Notes: generated by a model from the letters alone, not told the origin. A stretch of 24,847 nt of DNA from Alphaproteobacteria bacterium (GCA_026400595.1 JAPLOT010000080.1:1-24847); one strand, 5' to 3'; numbered from the stretch's first letter, positions 7,258 to 15,035 are shown. Made by a program: numbers and translations.

Positions 7258-8604
7258 ATGGACATCACTCGCAAACTCAACGTCTCGCGGCGCGACATCA
7301 TTCGCACCTCCATGATGATCGGCGCCGGTTCGGCGTTCGGCGGCATGCTGCCGCGCGGCGCCCATGCCCAGGAGAAGACTCTGGACATGTGGTGGTGGGG
7401 CGAACAGGAATTACCCGGATTGCAGAAATTCGTCGACGGCTCGATCGCCGGCTACAAGGACGCGACTGTCAAGGCCATGCTGCAGGACACGGCCGTCGTC
7501 ATCTCGCAGTTCCAGACCGCGGCCGCGGCCGGCAACGCGCCCGACATCCAGTATCTCTGGAACGGCATCTATCACATGGAGAGCGTCTGGCTGGGCTACC
7601 TGCGCGGCCTCAACAGCCTGATCAAGCCGGATATCCTGAAGGCCTCCAATCCGACGCAGCTCAGCCATTTCGGTGGCGACATCTACCGCGTCGGCTGGTA
7701 CCCGCTGCCGATGTTCTGGTGTTACAACAAGGACCTCTTCGAGAAGGCCGGACTCGACCCCGAAGCACCGCCGAAGACCTGGGACGAGCTGCTTGCGGCC
7801 TGCGAGAAGCTCAAGAGCGCCGGCATCGAGCCCATCGGCGGCGGCATCCAGGATGGCTACTGGAGCGAATGGTACATCAGCCATGGCCTGGTGCAGAACC
7901 TCGACACGCTCGGCGAGGCCGTCCAGCTCTTCATCGGCGACAAGGACTTCCGCGAGCCGAAATACCACGAGCACTGGGTCAAGCTCGAGGAGCTGAAGAA
8001 CAAGGGCTATCTCAACCAGGACATGTCCTCGCTCGAACTCTATCCGGGCATCGATCTCGTGGTAGCCGGAAAGCTGGCGATCGGACAGACCGTTGGCACG
8101 CGTCTTCCGGCTGACAGCAAGGCCACCAACGGCCGCATCGGCTACATGGTCATGCCGGTCTTCGGCAAGGGCAAGCTCGCCGGCATGCCGATCGTCGACG
8201 TGCAGGGCCTTGGCATCTCGAGCAACGCCGAGGATCCGGCCGCGGCCGCGGCTTTCCTCGAGTACCTGCAGTCTCCGGAGCGCCTCAAGGCCTTCTGGGA
8301 TGCGACGGGATGGCTGCCCTCCAACACCACCTTCGACTCCAGCGTCATCCAGGATCCGTCGGTGCGCGGCATGTGGGAGGCCTGGGGGCTCAAGCCCAAC
8401 ATCTCGAACGTCACCAACCTCGTGCCGGGACAGTTCTACGAACGCGCCGCGATCCCGACCGGCCAGCAGATCGTGCAGGGCGCCATCACCGGCGAACAGG
8501 CCGGCGAGCTGGCTGCGACCGTGGCCAAGGAATGGAAGGAGTTCAATCCGGACATGGTCGAGAACTATCGCAAGTGGGCCACCGATCTTTCCGCGCCCAC
8601 CTGA
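7258..8604 (+). CDS. Sugar ABC importer, substrate-binding protein (family 1), Tat-exported
   Basis: A 448-residue extracellular solute-binding protein of the MalE/UgpB class, which captures a sugar in the periplasm and delivers it to the membrane permeases. The N-terminus carries a twin-arginine motif, SRRDII (residues 10-15), followed by a glycine/alanine/methionine-rich hydrophobic stretch and an AHA-Q cleavage site near 37. The mature protein begins with LDMWWWGEQELPG, a beta strand typical of this class, and WNGIYHMESVW and LYPGIDLVVAGKLAIG are further family-like segments. Tat export suggests folding before secretion, which several rhizobial sugar-binding proteins share. The two permeases follow after a hairpin-containing gap. 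The substrate is not readable; it is presumably the sugar oxidised by the SDR. Confidence 0.9.
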   Translation: MDITRKLNVSRRDIIRTSMMIGAGSAFGGMLPRGAHAQEKTLDMWWWGEQELPGLQKFVDGSIAGYKDATVKAMLQDTAVVISQFQTAAAAGNAPDIQYLWNGIYHMESVWLGYLRGLNSLIKPDILKASNPTQLSHFGGDIYRVGWYPLPMFWCYNKDLFEKAGLDPEAPPKTWDELLAACEKLKSAGIEPIGGGIQDGYWSEWYISHGLVQNLDTLGEAVQLFIGDKDFREPKYHEHWVKLEELKNKGYLNQDMSSLELYPGIDLVVAGKLAIGQTVGTRLPADSKATNGRIGYMVMPVFGKGKLAGMPIVDVQGLGISSNAEDPAAAAAFLEYLQSPERLKAFWDATGWLPSNTTFDSSVIQDPSVRGMWEAWGLKPNISNVTNLVPGQFYERAAIPTGQQIVQGAITGEQAGELAATVAKEWKEFNPDMVENYRKWATDLSAPT

Positions 8605-8624
8605 TCCCCAAGCAAGGAATCGTG

Positions 8625-8664
8625 GCGGCGATGCAAGACCGGCCGAGGTCCCGCATCCCGCCGC
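8625..8664 (+). ncRNA. Stable intercistronic mRNA hairpin between binding protein and permease
   Basis: GCGGCG (8625-8630) pairs with CGCCGC (8659-8664), ATGC (8631-8634) with GCAT (8653-8656), and GACC (8637-8640) with GGTC (8647-8650), leaving a CC bulge, an AA/CC internal loop and a 6-base apical loop. It begins 21 bases after the binding-protein stop. Structures in this place in ABC importer operons commonly protect the upstream message and lower permease output. No T tract follows, so it is not a plain terminator. Confidence 0.55.
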
Positions 8665-8700
8665 GGAGTCTGCAATGCCCCAGGCCGAAATGACCGTTGC

Positions 8701-9579
8701 ATGACAACTCAGTCCAGGTTGGTGCCGTATCTCTACATCGCGCCGCTACTGCTGCTGCTTGCCTTCGTCTTCGGCTATCCGCTCGTCCGCATCTTCGAAT
8801 TCAGCTTCAAGATGGTGCGCGGCATCGACGGGCCGTGGATCGGGTTGCGCAACTACCAGCTCGTGCTGGGCCAGGACCTGTTCTGGGAATCGGTCCTGCA
8901 CAATCTCCAGCTGCTGCTGGCCATCCCCGCGATGGTGGTCATCTCGCTGATCGTGTCGGTGCTGCTCTATGAGCGCGTCGCAGGCTGGCGACTCTACCGA
9001 ATCATCGTCTTCGTGCCCTTCGTGCTGGCCATTCCCATCATCGCGGTGGTGATGAAGCGGATGTTCCAGTTTTCCGGGCCGGTGAACGAAGTGCTGCGCT
9101 GGCTCAGCCTCGATTTCCTGGCGCTGGACTGGATCGGCTCGTCCGACGTGGCGCTGTGGACGGTCATGATCCTCATCGTCTGGCGTGAATCCGCCCTCGG
9201 CATCATCCTGTTCCTGGCGCGCCTTCTCAGCCTCGACGAATCCATGATCGAGGCGGCGAAGATCGAAGGCGCGAACTGGTGGCAGCGGCTCCGGTACATC
9301 ATCCTGCCGCAGATGCGGGGCGTCATCGAGTTCTTCGTTGTGGTGAGCGTCATAACCATGCTGGCCGCGGTCTTCGCCTATGTCTTCGTGATGGGCGGGG
9401 GCCGCGGCGGACCCGGCACCGCCACCATGGTGGTCGAGCTCTACATCTTCAATGCCCTGATCCGCACGAGCCTGCCCGGCATTGCCTCGGCCGCCTCGGT
9501 GCTGCTTTTTCTCGTATCCGTCCTGCTGATCTTCCCGCTCTTCCGCGCCCGTCGCCGGGTCCGGAAACTGGAGGCCTGA
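8701..9579 (+). CDS. Sugar ABC importer permease (MalF/UgpA type)
   Basis: A 292-residue integral membrane protein, first of the permease pair for the sugar importer. Hydrophobic segments are visible at about residues 7-27, 68-90, 100-119, 150-174, 207-231 and 260-282, giving the usual six. The cytoplasmic EAA loop that contacts the ATPase is EAAKIEGANWWQRLRYIILP (184-203), with the conserved Glu and Gly. ATG at 8701 has only a weak ribosome-binding site; a nine-residue reading frame in another register ends across it (ATGA), which may matter for re-initiation. Its stop overlaps the next permease start. Confidence 0.9.
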   Translation: MTTQSRLVPYLYIAPLLLLLAFVFGYPLVRIFEFSFKMVRGIDGPWIGLRNYQLVLGQDLFWESVLHNLQLLLAIPAMVVISLIVSVLLYERVAGWRLYRIIVFVPFVLAIPIIAVVMKRMFQFSGPVNEVLRWLSLDFLALDWIGSSDVALWTVMILIVWRESALGIILFLARLLSLDESMIEAAKIEGANWWQRLRYIILPQMRGVIEFFVVVSVITMLAAVFAYVFVMGGGRGGPGTATMVVELYIFNALIRTSLPGIASAASVLLFLVSVLLIFPLFRARRRVRKLEA

Positions 9580-10415
9580 TGCGGAAGCAGCCGCTCTCCG
9601 GACTTGCCGGCACGGCGCTCAAGCAGGGCGTGCTCCTGCTTGCGGCCTTCTTCGCCCTTGTGCCGACGCTCTTCATGATCCTGACCGCGCTCAAGAGCGA
9701 CGAGGAATACGCGATCGACAAGCTGGGATTTCCGGATTCGCCGGTCATCGAGAATTTCCGGGCCGTGCTGGTCGACAGCCCCTTCCTCGCCTGGATGGCC
9801 AACAGCGTGTTGCTGGTGATCGGCGCTGTGTTGCTGAGCACCATTGTCTCGGGGCTCGCGGCCTATGCCATCGCCTGCATGGAGTTCAAGGGACGGGAAA
9901 CGCTCCTGGCGCTGAGCACATCGCTGATGGCGGTTCCTCCCGTGGTGATGATCGTGCCGCTCTTCGTGCTCTACACGCAACTTGGCCTGATCAGCACCTA
10001 CCAGGGGACCATCCTGATCTATGCAGGCCTCATCACGCCCTTTTCCGTCTATCTCCTGACCACCTTCTTCCGCACCGTGCCAAAGGAACTGTTCGAATCC
10101 GCGCGCATCGACGGCGCGGGGCCCTTCCTCATCCTGATCAAGATCGTCCTGCCGCTGTCGCTGCCGGCCATCGTGACGCTGGTGGTGGTGAACTCGCTCT
10201 ATGTCTGGAACGACCTGCTGATCGCCATCATTTTCCTGCAGGACGACGCCAAGCGCACGCTGGTGGCCGGCATCAGCGTCTTCCAGGGCCGCTACAACAA
10301 CCAGGTTCCGCTCACCATGGCGGGCATGGTGATTGCCAGTGCGCCCATGCTCATTCTCTACATCGTCTTCCAGAAGCACTTCATCCGCGGCCTCATGGCG
10401 GGGGCCATCAAGTGA
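9579..10415 (+). CDS. Sugar ABC importer permease (MalG/UgpE type)
   Basis: A 278-residue permease, partner of the preceding MalF-type protein. It has the MalG-like N-terminal hydrophobic segment ending before LKSDEEY, the EAA-type loop ESARIDGAGPFLILIKIVLP (173-192), and the C-terminal KHFIRGLMAGAIK that marks this subfamily. The ATG overlaps the upstream stop as TGATG. An open frame extending upstream to 9279 is a shadow of the first permease and has no family similarity. The 3' end overlaps the aldose 1-epimerase start by four bases, placing all three in one message. Confidence 0.92.
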   Translation: MRKQPLSGLAGTALKQGVLLLAAFFALVPTLFMILTALKSDEEYAIDKLGFPDSPVIENFRAVLVDSPFLAWMANSVLLVIGAVLLSTIVSGLAAYAIACMEFKGRETLLALSTSLMAVPPVVMIVPLFVLYTQLGLISTYQGTILIYAGLITPFSVYLLTTFFRTVPKELFESARIDGAGPFLILIKIVLPLSLPAIVTLVVVNSLYVWNDLLIAIIFLQDDAKRTLVAGISVFQGRYNNQVPLTMAGMVIASAPMLILYIVFQKHFIRGLMAGAIK

Positions 10416-11386
10416 CCGGACCCGACGCATCGATCGTGATCGAGAGCGACACGATCCGGGTTTCGGTCACGCCGCAGGTGGGCGGCACCATCACGGAAAT
10501 CGTCCATCGTCCCTCTGGATTGTCCGTTCTCGGGCAGGTGCCCTGGGATCCGGTTGCGCTCCCCATCGCCAGCATCGCGGCGCGCGACGAGCCGGAATGG
10601 CTGACGCGCTATACCGGCGGCTGGCCGCTGCTGTTTCCGAACGGCGGCGATGCCTGCACGGTTGACGGCGTGTTCCACGGCTTTCATGGCGAGGCCTCGA
10701 TCAGCCCGTGGCGCTGGGAGGCCAGCGCCCCCTGTCTTCGGCTGGCGCGGCGATTTTACACCGTGCCGGTGGAGATGGAGCGCGTGCTCGCCGTGGAGGG
10801 TGACAAGCTTGTCGTTTCGGAAACGCTTCGCATGCAAGGCGCAAAGCCCATCGACGTGATGTGGGGGCATCATCCGACCTTCGGATCGGATCTCCTCGAT
10901 GGGCCGTTCGAGATCACGGCCGGGGGCGGCGCGGTCTCCGTCGATGACACCTACGATCCGGAGGCCAATCCGCTGCGTCCCGGCGCGGCGGGACGCTGGC
11001 CCCTGGTCGAGGGGAAGTCCGGTCCCTTCGATCTTGGCCATCCGCCGCAGAAGATGGCGGCGTTGGCCTATCTGCATGACCTCGACGCGGCCTGGCTGGC
11101 CATCCGCCGCATGGACAATACCATTGCCGCACAGCTGTCGTGGGACGGGCGCCGCTTTCCCTGCGCCTGGCTCTGGTTCGAACTGGGCGGAACGCCGGAC
11201 GCGCCCTGGCATGGCCGCGGCCGGCTGATCGGCCTGGAGCCGAACTCCACCATGCCGGCCTACGGGCTTGCAACGGCGCGGACGCGGGGCGCCAACCTGC
11301 TGCGGCTTCATCCTGGCGAGGAGATCGCGACTGAACTGCGTTTGCACGTCTTCAAGCCGGAGGGCCCGGTCCTCAACGCCCGCTGA
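10412..11386 (+). CDS. Aldose 1-epimerase (galactose mutarotase-like)
   Basis: A 324-residue beta-sandwich protein that interconverts alpha and beta anomers of a free sugar. Family residues are present: GGWPLLFPNGG (69-79), His92 in HGFHGEAS, the catalytic His in WGHHPTFG (153-154) and general base Glu276 in IGLEPNST. The start is GTG at 10412, overlapping the permease stop (GTGA). Being co-transcribed with the importer and SDR, it most likely supplies the anomer that the SDR oxidises. It has no signal peptide, so it acts in the cytoplasm. A related DUF4432-type role cannot be excluded. Confidence 0.87.
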   Translation: MTGPDASIVIESDTIRVSVTPQVGGTITEIVHRPSGLSVLGQVPWDPVALPIASIAARDEPEWLTRYTGGWPLLFPNGGDACTVDGVFHGFHGEASISPWRWEASAPCLRLARRFYTVPVEMERVLAVEGDKLVVSETLRMQGAKPIDVMWGHHPTFGSDLLDGPFEITAGGGAVSVDDTYDPEANPLRPGAAGRWPLVEGKSGPFDLGHPPQKMAALAYLHDLDAAWLAIRRMDNTIAAQLSWDGRRFPCAWLWFELGGTPDAPWHGRGRLIGLEPNSTMPAYGLATARTRGANLLRLHPGEEIATELRLHVFKPEGPVLNAR

Positions 11387-11394
11387 GGCTTCCG

Positions 11395-12483
11395 TCACGC
11401 CGGGTCGAGGGACTGTCCCGTCGCATCGAACACTTGGCAGGCGCTGGCGGGAATGCCGATGCGCATGAGGTCGCCCGGCTGGACCGCAACGTCGCCCGCG
11501 GCATGGACCGCGAACTCGTTGCTGCCCGGAACCTCGAGATAGACATAGGTCTCGTTGCCGAGACGCTCCACCGCCGCCGCGCGGCCCTCCAGCACGGTGT
11601 CGCCCTTGCCATTCGAGTCCAATGCCTCCGGCCGGACGCCGAGCGCCACGGCATCGCCCGGCTTCGCTGCACCGGGCTTGCGCGGAACCGTGATCGGCGC
11701 GCCGCCGGGGAGCGCGATGGTGACGCTGCTCCGGGCCGCGGCCGTGACGGTGCCCTCCAGGAAATTCATCGCCGGCGAGCCGATGAAGCCCGCAACGAAG
11801 CGGTTGCGCGGCGCGTGATAGAGGTCGAGCGGGCGGCCGGCCTGTTCTACCCGGCCCTGATTGAGCACCACGATGCGGTCCGCCATGGTCATGGCCTCAA
11901 CCTGGTCATGCGTGACGTAGATCATGGTGGCGCGGAGTTGCCGGCGCAGGCGCGTCAATTCGAGGCGCATCTGCACGCGCAGCTTGGCATCGAGAGTGGA
12001 CAGCGGCTCGTCGAAGAGGAAGACCTTCGGTTCGCGCACAATGGCGCGCCCGATGGCCACGCGCTGCCGCTGCCCGCCGGACAGTTCGCGCGGGCGGCGC
12101 TGCAGGATCTCCGCGATCTGCAGGATGGAGGCGGCGCGTTCGACCTTCGCGCGGATGTCTGCGGCCGCGGTCTTTGCGATCTTCAGCCCGAAGGCCATGT
12201 TCTCGAAGACGGTCATGTGCGGATAGAGCGCATAGTTCTGGAAGACCATGGCAATCCCGCGTTCCGCCGGCTGGAGCTGGTCCACGCGCGTGCCGCCGAT
12301 GTGGATGCTGCCGTCCTGCAGGTCCTCCAGCCCGGCGATCATGCGCAGCAGCGTGGACTTGCCGCATCCGGACGGGCCAACGAACACGGTGAATTCCTCC
12401 TTCTCTATGCCGAGGTCGATGCCGTGAATGATTTCCGCGTCGCCAAATCGCTTCCGGACGGATTTCAGTTCGACATAGCTCAT
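11395..12483 (-). CDS. Sugar ABC importer ATP-binding protein (MalK/UgpC type)
   Basis: A 362-residue ATPase that powers a MalFG-type importer. Walker A is GPSGCGKST (36-44), the Q-loop is around Gln82 (VFQNYALYPH), the signature is LSGGQ (134-138), Walker B is FLFDEP (155-160) and the switch is His192 (YVTHD). The C-terminal 120 residues form the regulatory OB/TOBE-type domain typical of MalK/UgpC. It is the only such ATPase in the window and is presumably the motor for the permeases at 8701-10415, yet it lies on the opposite strand, converging on them with only eight bases between the stops. UgpC-like ATPases are often shared between importers, so it may serve others too. Confidence 0.93.
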   Translation of the reverse strand: MSYVELKSVRKRFGDAEIIHGIDLGIEKEEFTVFVGPSGCGKSTLLRMIAGLEDLQDGSIHIGGTRVDQLQPAERGIAMVFQNYALYPHMTVFENMAFGLKIAKTAAADIRAKVERAASILQIAEILQRRPRELSGGQRQRVAIGRAIVREPKVFLFDEPLSTLDAKLRVQMRLELTRLRRQLRATMIYVTHDQVEAMTMADRIVVLNQGRVEQAGRPLDLYHAPRNRFVAGFIGSPAMNFLEGTVTAAARSSVTIALPGGAPITVPRKPGAAKPGDAVALGVRPEALDSNGKGDTVLEGRAAAVERLGNETYVYLEVPGSNEFAVHAAGDVAVQPGDLMRIGIPASACQVFDATGQSLDPA

Positions 12484-12541
12484 GAGAAATCAGGTACTGC
12501 GCTTGCGATGACGATGGAGACAGGATGCCGCTCTGTGCGCG

Positions 12542-12570
12542 ACAGTATTGTCTGCCCCATGGGGCGTCAA
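12542..12570 (-). promoter_or_regulatory. Candidate promoter for the MalK-type ATPase gene
   Basis: On the minus strand, TTGACG (12570-12565), 17-bp spacer, TACTGT (12547-12542). The -35 box matches consensus at 5 of 6 positions; the -10 box keeps the key first, second and sixth positions. It is about 60 bases before the ATG at 12483. Confidence 0.35.
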
Positions 12571-12588
12571 TGACGAAACCGGGGGGAG

Positions 12589-12604
12589 GTCCGCCACACC
12601 GGAC
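12589..12604. promoter_or_regulatory. Candidate shared operator, GTCC-N8-GGAC (copy 2)
   Basis: GTCCGCCACACCGGAC is an inverted repeat, GTCCG and CGGAC separated by 6 bp. It shares 12 of 16 positions with the element at 17065-17080. It lies between the divergent ATPase and enolase-superfamily genes, upstream of the -35 boxes of both candidate promoters. Confidence 0.42.
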
Positions 12605-12606
12605 AT

Positions 12607-12635
12607 TTGTCTGGGAATACGGAATGACCTAGTGT
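12607..12635 (+). promoter_or_regulatory. Candidate promoter for the enolase-superfamily gene at 12660
   Basis: TTGTCT (12607-12612), 17-bp spacer, TAGTGT (12630-12635). The match is moderate. It lies immediately downstream of the operator-like element at 12589-12604 and ends 25 bases before the start codon. Confidence 0.3.
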
Positions 12636-12659
12636 CGGCCCAAGAGGGGAGGGCGCAAG

Positions 12660-13826
12660 ATGGTGAGCAGGATTGCACGGATCGAGGCGATCCCGGTGAT
12701 TTCGCCGGCGGGGTCGGCCAATGATCTCGACGGTACGGCCGACACGGTCATCGTCAAGGTACATGACGAGGACGGGCGGGTGGGCTTCGGCGAGGCCGAT
12801 GCGCCGCCCTCCGTGGTCAAGAGTTTCATCGACATGCCGACGGCCCATCTGTGGAGCCGCAATGCGGGCGAGATCCTTGTCGGCGAGGATCCGGTCGAGA
12901 TCGCGGGCCTCTGGCAGAAGCTCTATGAGGGAACCTTCTGGCCGGGCCGCCGCGGCCTCGGCATGCATGCCATCTCCGCCATCGACATTGCGCTTCACGA
13001 TCTGGCTGGCAAGCAGCTGGGCCTGCCGGCCTACAAGCTCATGGGCGGTGCGCGGCGCGCGAAGCTGAGGCCTTACTGCACCATCTATCCCGGCCTGGCC
13101 CAGGGCCGCAGCATCGACGACCTGATGGGGGAGATCTTCCGGCAATTCGACATGGCGCTGACGGCCGGATTCCGTGCCGTGAAGATGGAGGTGCTCTTCT
13201 ACGATCTCGTCACGGATCTCGAGCTGATCCGCCGCATCGGGGAGGGGCGTAAGGCGCTGGGCGATGACATCCTTCTTGCCATCGACTTCGGTTACCGCTG
13301 GCACAACTGGCATGACGCGCTCTTCGTGCTGGAGCGCATCGCCGATCACAACATCTTCTTCGCCGAGGCAGCCCTGCAGCACGACGATCTCGCCGGCCAT
13401 GCCAGGCTGGCGGAGCGGAGCGCCATCCGCATCTGCGGCGCCGAAGCCGCGGCCACCCGCTTCGAGATCCGCGAATGGCTGACTGTCGGAAAGGTGGGCG
13501 TCGTGCAACCCAACATCGGGCGCGGCGGCGGTTTGACCGAGATCCGGCGCATTGCCGACCTCCGCGAGATCATGGGCGCGGAGGTCGTGCCGCATGGCTG
13601 GAAGACCGGCATCACTTCGGCAGTCGGCCGGCATTTCCAGGCGGCCTGTCCGGCGGCGCCGGTCTTCGAATATGTCTCGCCGCATGTTTTCGACAGTCCG
13701 CTGCGGCGCGAACTCGTCTCGCCGGAGCCCGCCGTGGTTGACGGCTATATGGACTTGCCGACCGGCCCCGGCCTCGGCATCGCGCTCAACGAGGAGCTTG
13801 TCGCGTGCTGGCGGGCCGACCGCTGA
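12660..13826 (+). CDS. Enolase-superfamily (mandelate racemase/muconate lactonizing) protein 1
   Basis: A 388-residue protein with an N-terminal capping domain (about 1-130) and a TIM barrel. These enzymes abstract the proton alpha to a carboxylate; in sugar clusters most are acid-sugar dehydratases. Visible active-site positions: K175-M-E177 on strand 2, metal ligands Asp209 (AIDFGYRW), Glu236 (FFAEAAL) and Glu262 (CGAEAAATRFE), and His312 in VVPHGWKTG. In mandelate-racemase-group proteins His pairs with an Asp in the QPD motif; here the motif is VQPNIGRGGG with Asn285. ATG at 12660 has a strong GGGGAGGG seven bases upstream. It ends six bases from the converging second enolase-superfamily gene. 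Dehydratase or epimerase activity on a specific acid sugar cannot be decided from sequence. Confidence 0.88.
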   Translation: MVSRIARIEAIPVISPAGSANDLDGTADTVIVKVHDEDGRVGFGEADAPPSVVKSFIDMPTAHLWSRNAGEILVGEDPVEIAGLWQKLYEGTFWPGRRGLGMHAISAIDIALHDLAGKQLGLPAYKLMGGARRAKLRPYCTIYPGLAQGRSIDDLMGEIFRQFDMALTAGFRAVKMEVLFYDLVTDLELIRRIGEGRKALGDDILLAIDFGYRWHNWHDALFVLERIADHNIFFAEAALQHDDLAGHARLAERSAIRICGAEAAATRFEIREWLTVGKVGVVQPNIGRGGGLTEIRRIADLREIMGAEVVPHGWKTGITSAVGRHFQAACPAAPVFEYVSPHVFDSPLRRELVSPEPAVVDGYMDLPTGPGLGIALNEELVACWRADR

Positions 13827-13832
13827 CGAGGA

Positions 13833-14963
13833 CTATCCGATCCGGTATTTCGCAACCGTCTCCGGGTTCAGGGACACGCCGAGGCCGGGACGATCCGGCA
13901 CGGCGATCCGTCCGTCCGGGCCGATGGGGAAGGTCTCGCGGGTGAGCTCCCAGCGCAGCGGCGACTGGCTGGTGGAGTATTCGCAAGGCTCGTCCATCCA
14001 ATGCTGCGACAGGAAGGCGAGGTTGGCGGCGATGGTGATGTTCGACTTGTAGCCATGCGTGACCACGCGCCGGCCGAGCTTTCTGGCCAGTCCGGCAATG
14101 CGTATCAGCTCGGTGATACCCCCGGCCATGGTCACGTCCGGCTGGGCAATGTCAATCTTGCCGCGGACGAAGGCCTCCTCGTACTCGTAGCGAGTCGTCA
14201 GCCCGAGGTCGCCGCCGCCGATGGGAATGCCGAAGCCCTGGAAGCGCGCGTGGCCGTCGAGATCGTCGATGGGCAGTGGCGCCTCGACCCAATGAAAGTC
14301 ATTGTCCTTGAAGATGGGCATCAGGGGCAGGCCTTCCTCCGCCCTGGACCAGGCCGTCGCGGCATCCACCATCAGGCGGATGTCGGGGCCGACATGCGCG
14401 CGTGCCGCCCGGATGAGGTTTTCCGTTTTGGCGAGATCATCCCGCCAGAAGGGGTCGGCCACGATCTTGATGGCCTTGAGACCGAGCTTCAGCCCCCGGT
14501 CGATGGTCTTGCGGACCTCGTCTGGGGTCTCGCCCAGGGGATAGACGGTTCCGTAAGCCAGGACCCGGTCGCGCTGCGGCGCGCCGAGGAGCCGGCCAAG
14601 GCTCTTGCCCCGCATCTTTCCGCGCAGATCCCACAATGCGATATCCACAGCGGAAATGGCATGAATCACGACGCCGCGCCGGCCGTAGTAACTGGTGAGA
14701 TCATACATCCGGTCCCACAAGCCCTCGACATTGCTCGGGTCCTGGCCGAGCAGAACCTGCTTCAGTCCCATGGCATGGGTGTGGGACCGCGGCGCGTCGA
14801 CGATGGCGCGGATCACCGCGGGCACGCTGTCGACCTCGGCAATCCCCGTCATGCCTTCGTCGGTGTGGACGAGGACGAGGCAATTGTCGTATGAGCCGTC
14901 GAACGTCTCCCCGGTCCAGCCGGGAACGCGCAGTTCGATAACCTCGATATCGATGATTTTCAT
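13833..14963 (-). CDS. Enolase-superfamily protein 2
   Basis: A 376-residue member of the same superfamily. Active-site positions: K166-I-V168 on strand 2, Asp200 (LMVDAATAW), Glu227 (HWVEAPLPIDD), Asp252 in IGGGDLGLTTRYE where the third metal ligand is usually Glu, Asp276 in QPDVTMAGG and His303 in VVTHGYKSN, giving a complete His-Asp dyad. ATG at 14963 begins the conserved MKI-type first strand (MKIIDIEVIEL). The frame stays open far upstream through the antisense of the IclR gene, but that part has no family character. It is divergent from the IclR gene across only 72 bases, so the two share a control region. Likely an acid-sugar dehydratase. Confidence 0.88.
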   Translation of the reverse strand: MKIIDIEVIELRVPGWTGETFDGSYDNCLVLVHTDEGMTGIAEVDSVPAVIRAIVDAPRSHTHAMGLKQVLLGQDPSNVEGLWDRMYDLTSYYGRRGVVIHAISAVDIALWDLRGKMRGKSLGRLLGAPQRDRVLAYGTVYPLGETPDEVRKTIDRGLKLGLKAIKIVADPFWRDDLAKTENLIRAARAHVGPDIRLMVDAATAWSRAEEGLPLMPIFKDNDFHWVEAPLPIDDLDGHARFQGFGIPIGGGDLGLTTRYEYEEAFVRGKIDIAQPDVTMAGGITELIRIAGLARKLGRRVVTHGYKSNITIAANLAFLSQHWMDEPCEYSTSQSPLRWELTRETFPIGPDGRIAVPDRPGLGVSLNPETVAKYRIG

Positions 14964-15035
14964 GACCTGGTTCCATTTCGCCGAATTCCAGAAATACCAG
15001 ATACCGGACAGTAGTCCACAGGATGGGAAATCCAG
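14964..15035. promoter_or_regulatory. Divergent control region between enolase-superfamily gene 2 and IclR regulator
   Basis: A 72-base AT-richer gap. It holds the near-palindrome ATTCC-A-GAAAT (14985-14995), the string CCATTTCG that also occurs inside the element at 17065-17080, CCGGAC (15004-15009), and GTCCACAGGATGGGAA (15014-15029), a GTCC-N8-GGAA match six bases before the IclR ATG that would overlap its ribosome-binding region. Autoregulation by the IclR protein is plausible; no clear -35/-10 pair was recognised. Confidence 0.4.

Noticed and set aside
8675..8704. A nine-residue frame ending across the first permease start, considered as a leader peptide.
   Set aside because: There is no convincing ribosome-binding site and no regulatory codon run; kept only as a remark under the permease.
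11371..11388. CCTCA/TGAGG hairpin at the end of the aldose 1-epimerase gene as a terminator.
   Set aside because: Five base pairs, no T tract, and it includes the stop codon; too weak to call.
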